From NCBI RefSeq assembly GCF_008065155.1, contig NZ_CP042819.1:2108001-2172000 (forward strand): a DNA stretch of 64,000 bases, read 5' to 3'. Each line of letters begins with the position of its first letter. Within the stretch, counting starts at the first letter, position 1. Under the pieces are notes generated by a model that was not told where the DNA came from, made no database searches, and saw only the letters and a program-made list of their open reading frames with translations. The stretch is from Octadecabacter sp. SW4 (GTDB lineage Bacteria > Pseudomonadota > Alphaproteobacteria > Rhodobacterales > Rhodobacteraceae). The translations under genes were made by a program, and so were the position numbers. Positions 54,558-62,994 of the stretch are shown piece by piece.

Positions 54558-55275
54558 GGGGCATCAGATTACGGTTGGTGGTCTCGATGTTGAAGTCGTT
54601 CGAAAGCCAATCAAGAACCTTCATTTGGGAGTGTACCCGCCCGATGGACGCATCCGAGTGGCCGCCCCTGTGAGTGTAAGCGATGAAGCCGTCCGACTTG
54701 CAGTGGTCACGCGGATGGGCTGGATCAAACGACAGCAGTCTAAGTTTGACCGCCAGCCGAGGCAGTCCGAGCGTTCTTATGTCTCGGGCGAGAGCCATTT
54801 CTTCTTCGGCCAGCGCTACCGTCTGAATGTTATTGATGGCGCGCCTGCTGGGCGTGTGTGCATTCGCAACAGTCGGACGTTGGACCTGTATGTTCGGACG
54901 GGGAGTGAAACGGCAACGAGAGAACGCGTATTTCTTGAATGGTATCGCCGCGAGTTACGAAGCAGTGCCACACCCTTGATGGCTGCGTGGGCTGAGGTCT
55001 TCGGCATCAATCCTCCGAAATGGGGGATTAAGCGGATGAAGACCAAGTGGGGCAGCTGCAATATCGAGGCGAAGCGGGTTTGGCTTAACTTGGAATTGGT
55101 AAAGAAACCTCCGCATTGCCTTGAGTACGTCATCGTACACGAGCTATGCCATTTCTTCGAGCGGAACCATTCGGATCGGTTTGTAGCACTTCTTGATCAA
55201 AAGCTGCCACAATGGCGGCTGATCAGAGATGAACTCAATGCTGCGCCGCTGGCTAATGAGGATTGGATCGATTGA
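54547..55275 (+). CDS. YgjP-like (DUF45/M48-type) metallopeptidase
   Basis: The 242-residue protein has the YgjP layout: an N-terminal beta region (RKPIKNLHLGVYPPDGRIRV, GWIKRQQSKF). A zinc-dependent domain follows with WGIKRMKTKWGSCN, LNLELVKKPPHCLEYVIVHE and the HExxH-type HELCHFFERNH, plus a later Asp. It overlaps the hsdR end by 11 bp. Such genes commonly accompany type I restriction operons, so it is a remnant of that operon. Its substrate is unknown. Confidence 0.85.
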   Translation: MSTEGHQITVGGLDVEVVRKPIKNLHLGVYPPDGRIRVAAPVSVSDEAVRLAVVTRMGWIKRQQSKFDRQPRQSERSYVSGESHFFFGQRYRLNVIDGAPAGRVCIRNSRTLDLYVRTGSETATRERVFLEWYRRELRSSATPLMAAWAEVFGINPPKWGIKRMKTKWGSCNIEAKRVWLNLELVKKPPHCLEYVIVHELCHFFERNHSDRFVALLDQKLPQWRLIRDELNAAPLANEDWID

Positions 55276-55342
55276 TTGCGGTAACAGCAGCGAGCATCGT
55301 TCCCAGTCAATCTACACAATTTTGATAGTCAGCAACGCGTCC

Positions 55343-55363
55343 AAGTTAGGGTTACAGTTAGGG
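55343..55363. repeat. Paired AGTTAGGG repeats inside the right border
   Basis: Two direct AGTTAGGG units with a 4-base spacer match the pair at 35291-35311 in spacing and orientation. They lie about 60 bp inside the right border. Confidence 0.6.
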
Positions 55364-55420
55364 TCTACCAATGAGTACCTAAAGAAATTAATTTAAATTC
55401 AATGACTTGATGCCGGTGAT

Positions 55421-55434
55421 TGGCGGAGACTCAG
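55421..55434. repeat. Right attachment repeat of the island (tRNA-Ser 3' end)
   Basis: TGGCGGAGACTCAG is the 3' end of tRNA-Ser read on the plus strand and equals the left copy at 35160-35173. Confidence 0.75.
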
Positions 55435-55510
55435 GGATTCGAACCCTGGGAGGACTTTCACCCTCGTCGGTTTTCAAGACCGGTGCATTCGACCACTCTG
55501 CCAAGTCTCC
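55421..55510 (-). tRNA. tRNA-Ser (anticodon TGA)
   Basis: On the minus strand a 90-nt tRNA begins GGAGACTTGGCAGAGTGG and ends GGGTTCGAATCCCTGAGTCT followed by CCGCCA, with CCA encoded. The 7-bp acceptor stem (GGAGACT/AGTCTCC), long variable arm of class II type and T-arm are complete. The anticodon loop is CTTGAAA, giving anticodon TGA, which decodes UCA. Its 3' end is the island attachment site and remains intact after integration. Confidence 0.97.
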
Positions 55511-55736
55511 GTCGGGCGCACCCTTAGTATGCCTGTCGCGATTCGGGAAGGTCAATCAAGGCGCGATCACGACTTGGGGAAATCCGCCGACAGTGCTGCC
55601 GCAAGCCTTTCAAAACGCACCTTGCAGCGCTATTGTCCCCGAAACGGAGCGGATTTTCGCCGCTCCCTCTCGGGCATCAACGATCGGTCAACGGTCACGC
55701 GCTTGAAAACAGGCGCAAACAAAGGGGCAAGTCACG

Positions 55737-56618
55737 TTGGGCAAACCATTCATACGACTGGCAAATTTCAAACTTCCGGCAGCCATTGCATTGGCCCTGA
55801 CGCTGGCAGCATGTGACGAAAACGGCCAGTTCATCCTTGCCGGTGGCGGCGCTGAAAGTGCCGTGCAAGCGGGCGAAGGAACGACCCGTAGCGTTGAATT
55901 GGTTGAACGCGACGTCGAAGCGCCCGACGTGTTCCAAGTCACCGAACCGGGATTGTGGGACGGGCGCCCCTCGCTTGGCGGCGTTTGGGTCGCCCATCCG
56001 GATGTGCAAGACCCCGAAAGGGTGATCATCCGCAATGATGCCAACGGCACATTTGTGATCGGTGCGCTGTTCCGGCGTGAACGCGACAATAACGGCCCGC
56101 GCCTGCAAGTGTCCTCTGATGCTGCCACGGCGCTTGATATGCTTGCCGGCGCGCCGGCCGATCTGAACGTTACCGCCCTGCGCCGCGAGGAAGCCCCCGT
56201 GGCCGCGACATCCGAGGCCGTGACAGATTTCGCAGAGCCCACCGACATCGCCGCGACACCCATCGAGGAAACCACCCTTGATCCGATCGCCGGAGCCGCC
56301 GCCGCGATTGACGCAGCCGAAACCGCGGCCGAGATGGCCCCGACAGCGCCCGCCCCTGCGCCTGCCCCGCGTGCACCCTCGGGTCTTGAAAAACCGTTCA
56401 TCCAAATCGGGATTTTCAGTATCGAAGCCAACGCCACCCGCACAGCCGACCAGATGCGCGCCACAGGCATTGTCCCGACGGTGCTGGAACAGGAAAGCCA
56501 GGGTCGCCCGTTCTGGCGCGTGATTGTCGGCCCCGCAACCTCGGCGTCCGAACGCGCCGCCCTGCTGGAAAAAGTCAGGGCCCAAGGCTTTGCGGATGCC
56601 TATTTCGTGACCAACTGA
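55737..56618 (+). CDS. SPOR-domain lipoprotein-like cell envelope protein
   Basis: The 293-residue product has an N-terminal signal with a lipobox-like LTLAAC near residue 26. An Ala/Pro-rich linker spans about 155-215. A C-terminal SPOR domain (about 218-293; FIQIGIFSIEANATRTADQM, FWRVIVGPATSASERAALLE) binds denuded peptidoglycan. It starts at a TTG with a GGGGCAAG ribosome site. It precedes the D,D-carboxypeptidase gene, as in related genomes, consistent with a role in septal wall remodelling. Confidence 0.85.
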   Translation: MGKPFIRLANFKLPAAIALALTLAACDENGQFILAGGGAESAVQAGEGTTRSVELVERDVEAPDVFQVTEPGLWDGRPSLGGVWVAHPDVQDPERVIIRNDANGTFVIGALFRRERDNNGPRLQVSSDAATALDMLAGAPADLNVTALRREEAPVAATSEAVTDFAEPTDIAATPIEETTLDPIAGAAAAIDAAETAAEMAPTAPAPAPAPRAPSGLEKPFIQIGIFSIEANATRTADQMRATGIVPTVLEQESQGRPFWRVIVGPATSASERAALLEKVRAQGFADAYFVTN

Positions 56619-56640
56619 TCTACTCGAAAGGATGCGCGCA

Positions 56641-57821
56641 ATGCCCGCCCGTTTGACAGCCACTACTCTCGTCGCCGCCGGAATACTTGCGCTCAGCGCC
56701 TTTGCCGCAGCGGCCCAATCGTTTGATACGCGCGCGCGCGCAGCCTATGTCATCGATCAGACAACAGGCACCGTCTTGCTGTCCAAGAACGCGGATGTGC
56801 TTATCCCCCCGCCTCGATGTCCAAGCTGATGACGATCTATATGGCCTTCGAGGCGATTGCCACGGGCACCCTTTCGGTGTCCGAGGAGTTGCGCGTCTCG
56901 CAGCGCTGCATGGATTACGGCGGCTCGACGATGTTCCTTGATACGCGGGACCGAGTCAGCGTCGAGGATCTGTTGCGCGGCATCATCGTGCTGTCCGGCA
57001 ATGATGCATCCTGCGTTATCGCCGAGGCTTTGTCGCCTAACGGAACCGAGCTTGGCTTTGCCCAAACCATGACCACACGCGCCCGGGCGTTGGGTATGAC
57101 CCAGTCAACCTTCCTCAATTCCAACGGTTGGCCCGCACCGGGCCATCTGATGTCGGCCCGCGATCTTGGCATTCTGGCCAATCGGCTGATCCTGGATTTC
57201 CCGACGTTTTATCCGCTCTTTGCCGAAGAGGAATTTGATTACGATGGCGAACACCCCGCCAACACCCGCAACCGCAATCCCCTGCTTGGTCTGGGGATTG
57301 GTGCGGATGGTTTGAAAACGGGCCACACCCAAGAGGCCGGTTACGGGCTTGTCGGATCGGCCAAACAGGGAGACCGGCGCATCGTTTTCGTGCTGACGGG
57401 CCTCGACACCGAACAGGCCCGCGCCGAAGAAGCCGAAAACATCGTTAACTGGGCCTTCCGGCAGTTCACCCAGCGCGATCTGTCCCGCGCTGGCACTCGC
57501 ATTGCCGAGGCCGAGGTCTGGATGGGTGAAAGCCCCTCTGTTGGTATGACGCTGGCCGAAGACCTGTCGCTCTTGGTGCCCACAATTTCGGCCGAAGGTC
57601 TGATTGCAGAAGTGGTCTATGACAGCCCGGTCACCGCGCCGATCACCGCCGGTGATCAGCTTGGCGAACTTGTCGTCACCCTTGAAGGTCTGCCCGAAGC
57701 CCGCGTGCCGCTGATCGCGGAATCCGATGTGGCCAAGGGCGGCTTTACGACGCGCTTGCGCACCGCCTTTCAGGTCGTTCTTGGCAAGATGGGCGTGCCG
57801 CCCCTGCCCGGCGGGGCCTAG
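56641..57821 (+). pseudogene. dacC: D-alanyl-D-alanine carboxypeptidase (DacC/PBP5-6 type), one-base frameshift
   Basis: The first part (56641-56829) encodes a signal peptide and AAYVIDQTTGTVLLSKNADV. The second frame (from 56817) encodes MSKLMTIYMAFEAIATG and the rest of a PBP5-type enzyme, including SGNDAS (SxN motif) and DGLKTGHT (KTG motif). They are separated by a -1 shift within ATCCCCCCG at about 56804-56812. Adding one C restores LIPPASMSK with the catalytic Ser of SxxK. A real null, slippage-based switching or a sequence error are all possible. The protein would trim pentapeptide side chains in the periplasm. The frame is otherwise complete, and tmk starts 6 bp after its stop. Confidence 0.85.
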
Positions 57822-57826
57822 GCGCA

Positions 57827-58453
57827 GTGCCGACGCAAGGGTTGTTTATCACGTTTGAAGGCATCGACGGATCGGGCAAATCCACGCAAACCCGCTTGCT
57901 GGCCGAACGCATCCGCGCGACCGGTAGCGAACCTGTGCTGACCCGCGAACCGGGCGGCAGTGCCGGCGCCGAGGAAATCCGCCAGCTGGTCCTGACGGGC
58001 GATCCGGACCGCTGGTCGGCTGAAACCGAACTGCTGTTGTTCAATGCCGCGCGCCGCGACCATTTGGAAAAGACGATCCAGCCCGCACTGGACGCGGGCC
58101 GCACGGTGATCTGCGACCGCTTTGCCGACAGCACCCGCGTGTATCAGGGGGCGACGCGTGGTGATTTGCGCGCCACCGTCGATCAGCTTCATGCCCTGAT
58201 GATTGGGCGCGAACCTGACCTGACATTCATCATCGACATGGATCCCGCCGAGGCCTTGCAACGTGGTCTTGCACGCAAATCCGGCGAGGACCGTTTCGAG
58301 GATTTCGGCCTTGGCTTTCAGGAAACCCTGCGCCACGGCTTTCTGTCGCTGGCACACAGTTTTCCCGAACGCTGTGTGGTGGTCGATGGCGGGCGCGATC
58401 CCGCCCAGATCGCCAGTGAAATCGCCGCTCATGTGGCGATGCGCGCGCCATGA
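57827..58453 (+). CDS. tmk: Thymidylate kinase
   Basis: The 208-residue protein has the P-loop FITFEGIDGSGKSTQTRLLA, the DRX motif CDRFADSTRVYQGATRG and LTREPGGSAGAEEIR. It phosphorylates dTMP to dTDP. It starts at a GTG and overlaps holB by 4 bp. Confidence 0.96.
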   Translation: MPTQGLFITFEGIDGSGKSTQTRLLAERIRATGSEPVLTREPGGSAGAEEIRQLVLTGDPDRWSAETELLLFNAARRDHLEKTIQPALDAGRTVICDRFADSTRVYQGATRGDLRATVDQLHALMIGREPDLTFIIDMDPAEALQRGLARKSGEDRFEDFGLGFQETLRHGFLSLAHSFPERCVVVDGGRDPAQIASEIAAHVAMRAP

Positions 58454-59598
58454 GCACCGTGCCCGACCACCCGCACCCCGACCAGATCGCGGGCGCACCG
58501 CATCCACGCGAAACCCGGACCCTGTTTGGCCAGCCGCGCGCCCAAGACGCATTTCTCGAAGCCTACAGCACAGGCCGTATGCATTCGGGCTGGCTGATCA
58601 CCGGCCCCCAAGGGGTTGGCAAGGCAACGCTGGCGTGGAAAATCGCGACCTTCCTGCTGACAGAACCGCCCGCCGATGCAGGCCTGTTTGGCGAGGCGCC
58701 ACCGCCCACATCGCTGACCGTTTCGCCTGATAATGCTGACGCACGCCTTGTGCAATCGGGCGCGCATCCGCGCCTTTACGTCTTGCGCCGCGTGATGAAC
58801 AAGACCGAAACCGCGCTGCAACAAGATATCACAATGGCGGCCCTGTGCGGGCACGACGATGGCCCCAATACGCTCAAGGCGTTCCTGCACATGCGCGCGA
58901 CCGAGGGCGGGCGGCGCGTGATCATCATTGATTGCGCCGACGAGATGAACCGCACCGTTGCCAACTCGATCCTCAAGGAACTTGAGGAACCACCAAAAAA
59001 CACAACGTTTATTCTGATTTCGCACCAACCATCGGGGTTGTTGCCGACGATCCGGTCGCGCTGCCGCGTGCTGCGCTGCGCGCCCCTTGGGCATGACGAT
59101 ATGGCGGCGGCGCTGCATCAGGCGGGCATTGATGTTCCCAACGCCGAAAGCCTTGCCACCCTGTCCGAAGGTTCCGTGGGTGAAGCGGTGCGTCTGCTGC
59201 ACCACGATGGCCTCGCGCTTTATGGGGATTTGGTCAAACTCTTTGGCACCCTGCCTGACGGTGACCGTCAGATCGCCCTTGCGCTGGCCAATTCCTGCGC
59301 AGGCAAGGGCGCCGAAGTGCGCTTTGCCATGACCCTTGATCTGATGGACCGGTTTCTGTCACGCACGGCCCGCGCCGGCGTTTCCGGCCCCCCCACGACC
59401 CAAGGCGCGCCCCACGAAGCCCTGTTGCTGGCCAAACTCTCGCCCACGGATCGTGCGGCGCGGATTTGGGCAGAGCTGGGCCAGGATCTGTCCGCGCGCA
59501 GCCGTCACGGGCGGGCCGTCAACCTTGACCCTGCGGCGCTGATCCTTGATATGATTTTCAAGATCGAAGCCACGGCGAAAAAGGCCGTCAAAGCCTGA
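58450..59598 (+). CDS. holB: DNA polymerase III subunit delta'
   Basis: The 382-residue AAA+ clamp-loader subunit has GWLITGPQGVGKATLAWKIA as its P-loop region, VIIIDCADEMNRTVANSILK and LEEPPKNTTFILISHQPS (Walker B and sensor 1 with the SRC-like RSRCRVLR). It loads the sliding clamp with HolA and DnaX. The order tmk–holB–tatD is conserved in this lineage. Confidence 0.93.
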   Translation: MSTVPDHPHPDQIAGAPHPRETRTLFGQPRAQDAFLEAYSTGRMHSGWLITGPQGVGKATLAWKIATFLLTEPPADAGLFGEAPPPTSLTVSPDNADARLVQSGAHPRLYVLRRVMNKTETALQQDITMAALCGHDDGPNTLKAFLHMRATEGGRRVIIIDCADEMNRTVANSILKELEEPPKNTTFILISHQPSGLLPTIRSRCRVLRCAPLGHDDMAAALHQAGIDVPNAESLATLSEGSVGEAVRLLHHDGLALYGDLVKLFGTLPDGDRQIALALANSCAGKGAEVRFAMTLDLMDRFLSRTARAGVSGPPTTQGAPHEALLLAKLSPTDRAARIWAELGQDLSARSRHGRAVNLDPAALILDMIFKIEATAKKAVKA

Positions 59599-59606
59599 AG
59601 GCGCGT

Positions 59607-60401
59607 ATGACCACCCTTGTTGACAGTCACTGCCACATCGACTTTCCCGATTTTGACGGGGAACACGCAGCATTGATCGCGCGCGCGGCGGAAGCGGGCG
59701 TGACACGCATGGTGACGATCTGCACGCGCCTGCGCAATGAACCTACCGTGCGCGCGCTGGCCGAAAGCTACGCCCCCGTCTTTTACGCCGCAGGCACCCA
59801 CCCGATGAGCGCGGCTGACGAACCGATGGCAACGGTCGATGGCCTGATCGCCATTGCGCAGCACCCGAAAATGGTCGGGATCGGTGAGAGCGGGCTTGAT
59901 TACCACTACACCGCCGAAAGCGCGGAGGTGCAAAAACAATCCCTGCGCATTCATATCGCGGCGGCGCAGGAAACCGGATTGCCACTGATCATCCACAACC
60001 GCGCTTCCGACGATGACATGTCCAAGATCCTGACAGCGGGCTACAAGGCCAAACCGTTCACGTGTGTCATGCACTGTTTTTCCAGCAGCCCCGCCTTGGC
60101 CCGTGCCATGCTGGACCTTGGATTTTATTTGTCCATGTCCGGCATCGCAACCTTTCCCAAAAGCCAAGAGGTGCGCGATATCTTTGCCGCCGCCCCACTG
60201 GACCGGGTTCTGGTCGAGACCGACAGTCCCTACCTTGCGCCCAAACCCCATCGCGGGCGACGCAACGAACCGGCCTACACGGCCGACACCGCCCGCGTCG
60301 GGGCCGAACTGTTCGGCGTGGATTTCGATACATTCGCGGCGCGGACCACAGCGAATTTTAACCGGCTGTTCTCCAAGGCCGCCACGTGGACACCAGCGTA
60401 A
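59607..60401 (+). CDS. TatD-family metal-dependent hydrolase/DNase
   Basis: The 264-residue protein has LVDSHCHIDFPDFDGE (HxH), GIGESGLDYHYTAE with the metal Glu, LIIHNRASDDDM, CVMHCFSSSPALARAMLDLG and VLVETDSPYLAPKPHRGRRN with the catalytic Asp. This is the TatD/YcfH layout, and it is followed by an MBL-fold gene as usual. Its stop overlaps the next start (TAATG). Confidence 0.93.
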   Translation: MTTLVDSHCHIDFPDFDGEHAALIARAAEAGVTRMVTICTRLRNEPTVRALAESYAPVFYAAGTHPMSAADEPMATVDGLIAIAQHPKMVGIGESGLDYHYTAESAEVQKQSLRIHIAAAQETGLPLIIHNRASDDDMSKILTAGYKAKPFTCVMHCFSSSPALARAMLDLGFYLSMSGIATFPKSQEVRDIFAAAPLDRVLVETDSPYLAPKPHRGRRNEPAYTADTARVGAELFGVDFDTFAARTTANFNRLFSKAATWTPA

Positions 60402-61198
60402 TGGCAACCCTTGAATTTCGCATCCTTGGTTGTGGATCATCCGGTGGCGTCCCGCGTCTGGGTGGGCATTGGGGCGATTGCGACCCGACCAACCCGCGCA
60501 ACACCCGCACCCGCTGTTCCGCGCTGGTCAGCCGCCATGACAGCGGCGGCACCACCCGCGTCTTGATCGACACCTCGCCTGATCTGCGCCATCAACTGCT
60601 GGCCGCCGAGGTGGGCGAATTGGATGCCGTGATCTACACTCATTCGCATGCCGATCACGTGCATGGGCTGGACGATCTGCGCATGGTGGTTTTCAACATA
60701 CGTCAACGCCTGCAAGTCTGGGCAGACGGCGAGACCGGGAACCAACTGCTGGCGCGGTTCGGCTATGCCTTTGTGCAGCCCAAGGGGTCATCCTATCCAC
60801 CCATTTGCGAGCTGAATACAATCACCGGCCCAACCACCATCGGCGGCAAGGGAGGCGACATTACCTTCACCCCGTTCGAGGTAAAACATGGCAGCATCGA
60901 CGCGCTGGGCTTCCGGATCAACGATATGGCCTATCTGCCCGACGTGTCCGACATTCCCGCCGACGTCTGGCCGGTATTGGACAACCTTGACACCTGGGTC
61001 GTGGATGCGCTGCGCCGCGCGCCGCATCCGACCCACGCCCACCTTGCCCGCACCCTGGAATGGATCGCAAAGGCCAAGCCGCGCCATGCGGTGCTGACCA
61101 ATATGCACATTGATCTGGACCATGACACGATCGCGGTGGAAACCCCCGATCACGTGACCCCCGCCTATGACGGGATGACCCTGACGTTTGACGTCTAG
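60401..61198 (+). CDS. MBL-fold metallo-hydrolase (PhnP/RNase-Z-like)
   Basis: The 265-residue protein has the metallo-beta-lactamase signature YTHSHADHVHGLDDLR (HxHxDH) and a terminal NMHIDLDHDTI segment with late His ligands. It starts GCGSSGGVPRLGGHWGDCD, as in the PhnP-related group of cyclic phosphodiesterases. The physiological substrate is unknown. The ATG at 60401 overlaps the tatD stop by one base; the frame is open to a GTG at 60386. Confidence 0.88.
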   Translation: MATLEFRILGCGSSGGVPRLGGHWGDCDPTNPRNTRTRCSALVSRHDSGGTTRVLIDTSPDLRHQLLAAEVGELDAVIYTHSHADHVHGLDDLRMVVFNIRQRLQVWADGETGNQLLARFGYAFVQPKGSSYPPICELNTITGPTTIGGKGGDITFTPFEVKHGSIDALGFRINDMAYLPDVSDIPADVWPVLDNLDTWVVDALRRAPHPTHAHLARTLEWIAKAKPRHAVLTNMHIDLDHDTIAVETPDHVTPAYDGMTLTFDV

Positions 61199-62128
61199 AT
61201 GGGCGACCTGACCAGCGTCATCCTGCCTGTCTTTATCCTGATCGGGTTTGGCTATGTCGCCGTTTGGCGCGGGCTGTTCAGCGATGCAGGCGTGGATGGC
61301 CTCATGGTGTTCACCCAGAAATTCGCGATCCCGGCGTTGCTGTTCAGCGCGATCTCCACGCTGGATCTGGGGCAGAATTTTAACGTGGCACTGCTGTTCA
61401 GCTTTTACATGGGCGCGCTCGCGGGTTTTTTTGTCGGGCTGTTTGGCGCGCGCTGGCTGTTCAACCGGTCGTGGGAAGACAGCGTTGCCATCGGCTTTTG
61501 CTGTCTGTTTTCCAATTCGCTACTGCTGGGCCTGCCAATCACCGAACGCGCCTATGGCGTGGCTGCGCTGACCGCGAACTACGCCATCATCGCGATCCAT
61601 TCGCCATTCTGCTACGGCGTCGGCATCACCGCGATGGAGATCGTGCGCGCCCGTGGCAAACCGCTGCGCGCGCTGCCCCGCACGGTGGCCAAGGCGATGT
61701 TTTCCAACGCGCTGATCATCGGGATCGGGCTGGGGTTCGTCGTCAACCTTGGTGGCATCACCCTGCCCGAAGTCCTGACCGAAGCCATTGACCTTTTGAC
61801 CAGCGCCGCCCTGCCCGCCGCGCTGTTTGGCCTTGGCGGTGTGCTTTACCGTTACCGCCCCGAAGGCGATCTGCGCGCAATCCTGTTTGTCTGTGCGGTG
61901 TCGCTTCTGCTTCATCCGGCGATTGTCTGGGGCCTGGGCAGCGCCACGGGCCTTGATACACCCGCTTTCCGCAGCGCTGTGGTCACGGCAGCAATGGCGC
62001 CGGGAATCAACGCCTATGTCTTTGCAAATATGTATGGCGCGGCGCGGCGTGTGGCGGCCAGCGCCGTGCTGATTGGCACGGGACTGACCATATTCACGGC
62101 GCTGTTCTGGCTGACGATCCTGCCTTAG
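61199..62128 (+). CDS. AEC-family (auxin efflux carrier-like) transporter
   Basis: The 309-residue membrane protein has about ten helices and the AEC pattern: LPVFILIGFGYVAVWRGLFS, LLFSAISTLDL, FSNSLLLGLPITERAYG and TAMAPGINAYVFANMYG. Such carriers export or exchange small organic acids; the substrate is unknown. It starts directly after the MBL-fold stop and overlaps the convergent permease gene by 4 bp at its end. Confidence 0.88.
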   Translation: MGDLTSVILPVFILIGFGYVAVWRGLFSDAGVDGLMVFTQKFAIPALLFSAISTLDLGQNFNVALLFSFYMGALAGFFVGLFGARWLFNRSWEDSVAIGFCCLFSNSLLLGLPITERAYGVAALTANYAIIAIHSPFCYGVGITAMEIVRARGKPLRALPRTVAKAMFSNALIIGIGLGFVVNLGGITLPEVLTEAIDLLTSAALPAALFGLGGVLYRYRPEGDLRAILFVCAVSLLLHPAIVWGLGSATGLDTPAFRSAVVTAAMAPGINAYVFANMYGAARRVAASAVLIGTGLTIFTALFWLTILP

Positions 62129-62991
62129 CTGGGCGTCATTCCGCGCAGACGTTCTGATCGGCGGCGCAGCAATTCCACGGTGGTGAGCAGACCGATCGAA
62201 ATCACGACCAAAATCGTCGCCACCGCCAGAATGGTCGGGCTGATCTGTTCGCGCAGGCCAAGGAACATCTGCCACGGCAGGGTTTTCTGACCGGCCGACC
62301 CGACCAGCAGCACCACGATGACTTCGTCAAAGGAGGTGATGAATGCGAACAACCCACCGGAAATCACGCCCGGCAGGATCAGCGGCATCTGCACCCGGAA
62401 AAACGTGGTCACAGGGTCCGCGCCCATATTCGCCGCCGCGCGGGTCAGCGATGTGTCAAACGATGACAACGTGGCTGTCACGGTGATGATCACAAACGGA
62501 ATCCCAAGGGCAGCATGCGCCAGCACCACGCCCAAAAACGTGCCCTGCAGGCCGATATTGGCGTAGAAAAAGAACATCCCCGCCGAGGTAATGATCAATG
62601 GCACGATCATCGGTGAAATCAGCAGGGCCGTAATCTGGCGTTTGAAGGGAACATGCGGTTGGGTCAGACCAATCGATGCCAAGGTGCCGAATGACACCGC
62701 GATCAATGTCGCCAGCGGCGCGATGCTGAACGAATTGCCAAGGGCTTGCAGCCAGGAATAGTCACCATTCGCCCCCAGGAAGTCGCGGTAGTGTTTCAGC
62801 GAATACCCATCGGGATCAAACCGCAGCATTTCCGGCGTAAAGGTAAAGAAATCCTGCGCGTTGAACGACAGCGGGATGATCACCAGGATCGGAAAGATCA
62901 GGTAGAAAAAGATCAAACCGCAGATCACCCGAAATGCGTAGAACCAGATGCGCTGCCCAAGTGTGGCATAGGGTTGGAGTGTGGTTGCCAT
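62125..62991 (-). CDS. ABC transporter permease (spermidine/putrescine PotC type)
   Basis: The 288-residue permease has six helices and an EAA loop (TRAAANMGADPVTTFFRVQM, LILPGVISGGLFAFITSFDE) of the PotC type. The gene starts 3 bp after the stop of the upstream PotB-type gene, so they form one unit reading leftward. A polyamine-like substrate is inferred from the family. Confidence 0.9.
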   Translation of the reverse strand: MATTLQPYATLGQRIWFYAFRVICGLIFFYLIFPILVIIPLSFNAQDFFTFTPEMLRFDPDGYSLKHYRDFLGANGDYSWLQALGNSFSIAPLATLIAVSFGTLASIGLTQPHVPFKRQITALLISPMIVPLIITSAGMFFFYANIGLQGTFLGVVLAHAALGIPFVIITVTATLSSFDTSLTRAAANMGADPVTTFFRVQMPLILPGVISGGLFAFITSFDEVIVVLLVGSAGQKTLPWQMFLGLREQISPTILAVATILVVISIGLLTTVELLRRRSERLRGMTPS

Positions 62992-62994
62992 GAT

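Larger units (their letters stand above)
35160..55434. mobile_element. Genomic island of about 20.3 kb integrated at tRNA-Ser
   Basis: The segment is bounded by 14-bp direct repeats TGGCGGAGACTCAG, which are exactly the 3' end (with CCA) of tRNA-Ser on the minus strand. It contains a P4-type tyrosine recombinase at the left end. It carries accessory cargo: meta-cleavage operon, GST, GntR regulator, IS1182- and IS3-family elements, a broken hsdR and a metallopeptidase. The intact tRNA is at the right end, so the integrase lies at the end away from the tRNA, which is the less common arrangement. Paired AGTTAGGG repeats lie just inside both borders. Confidence 0.8.
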
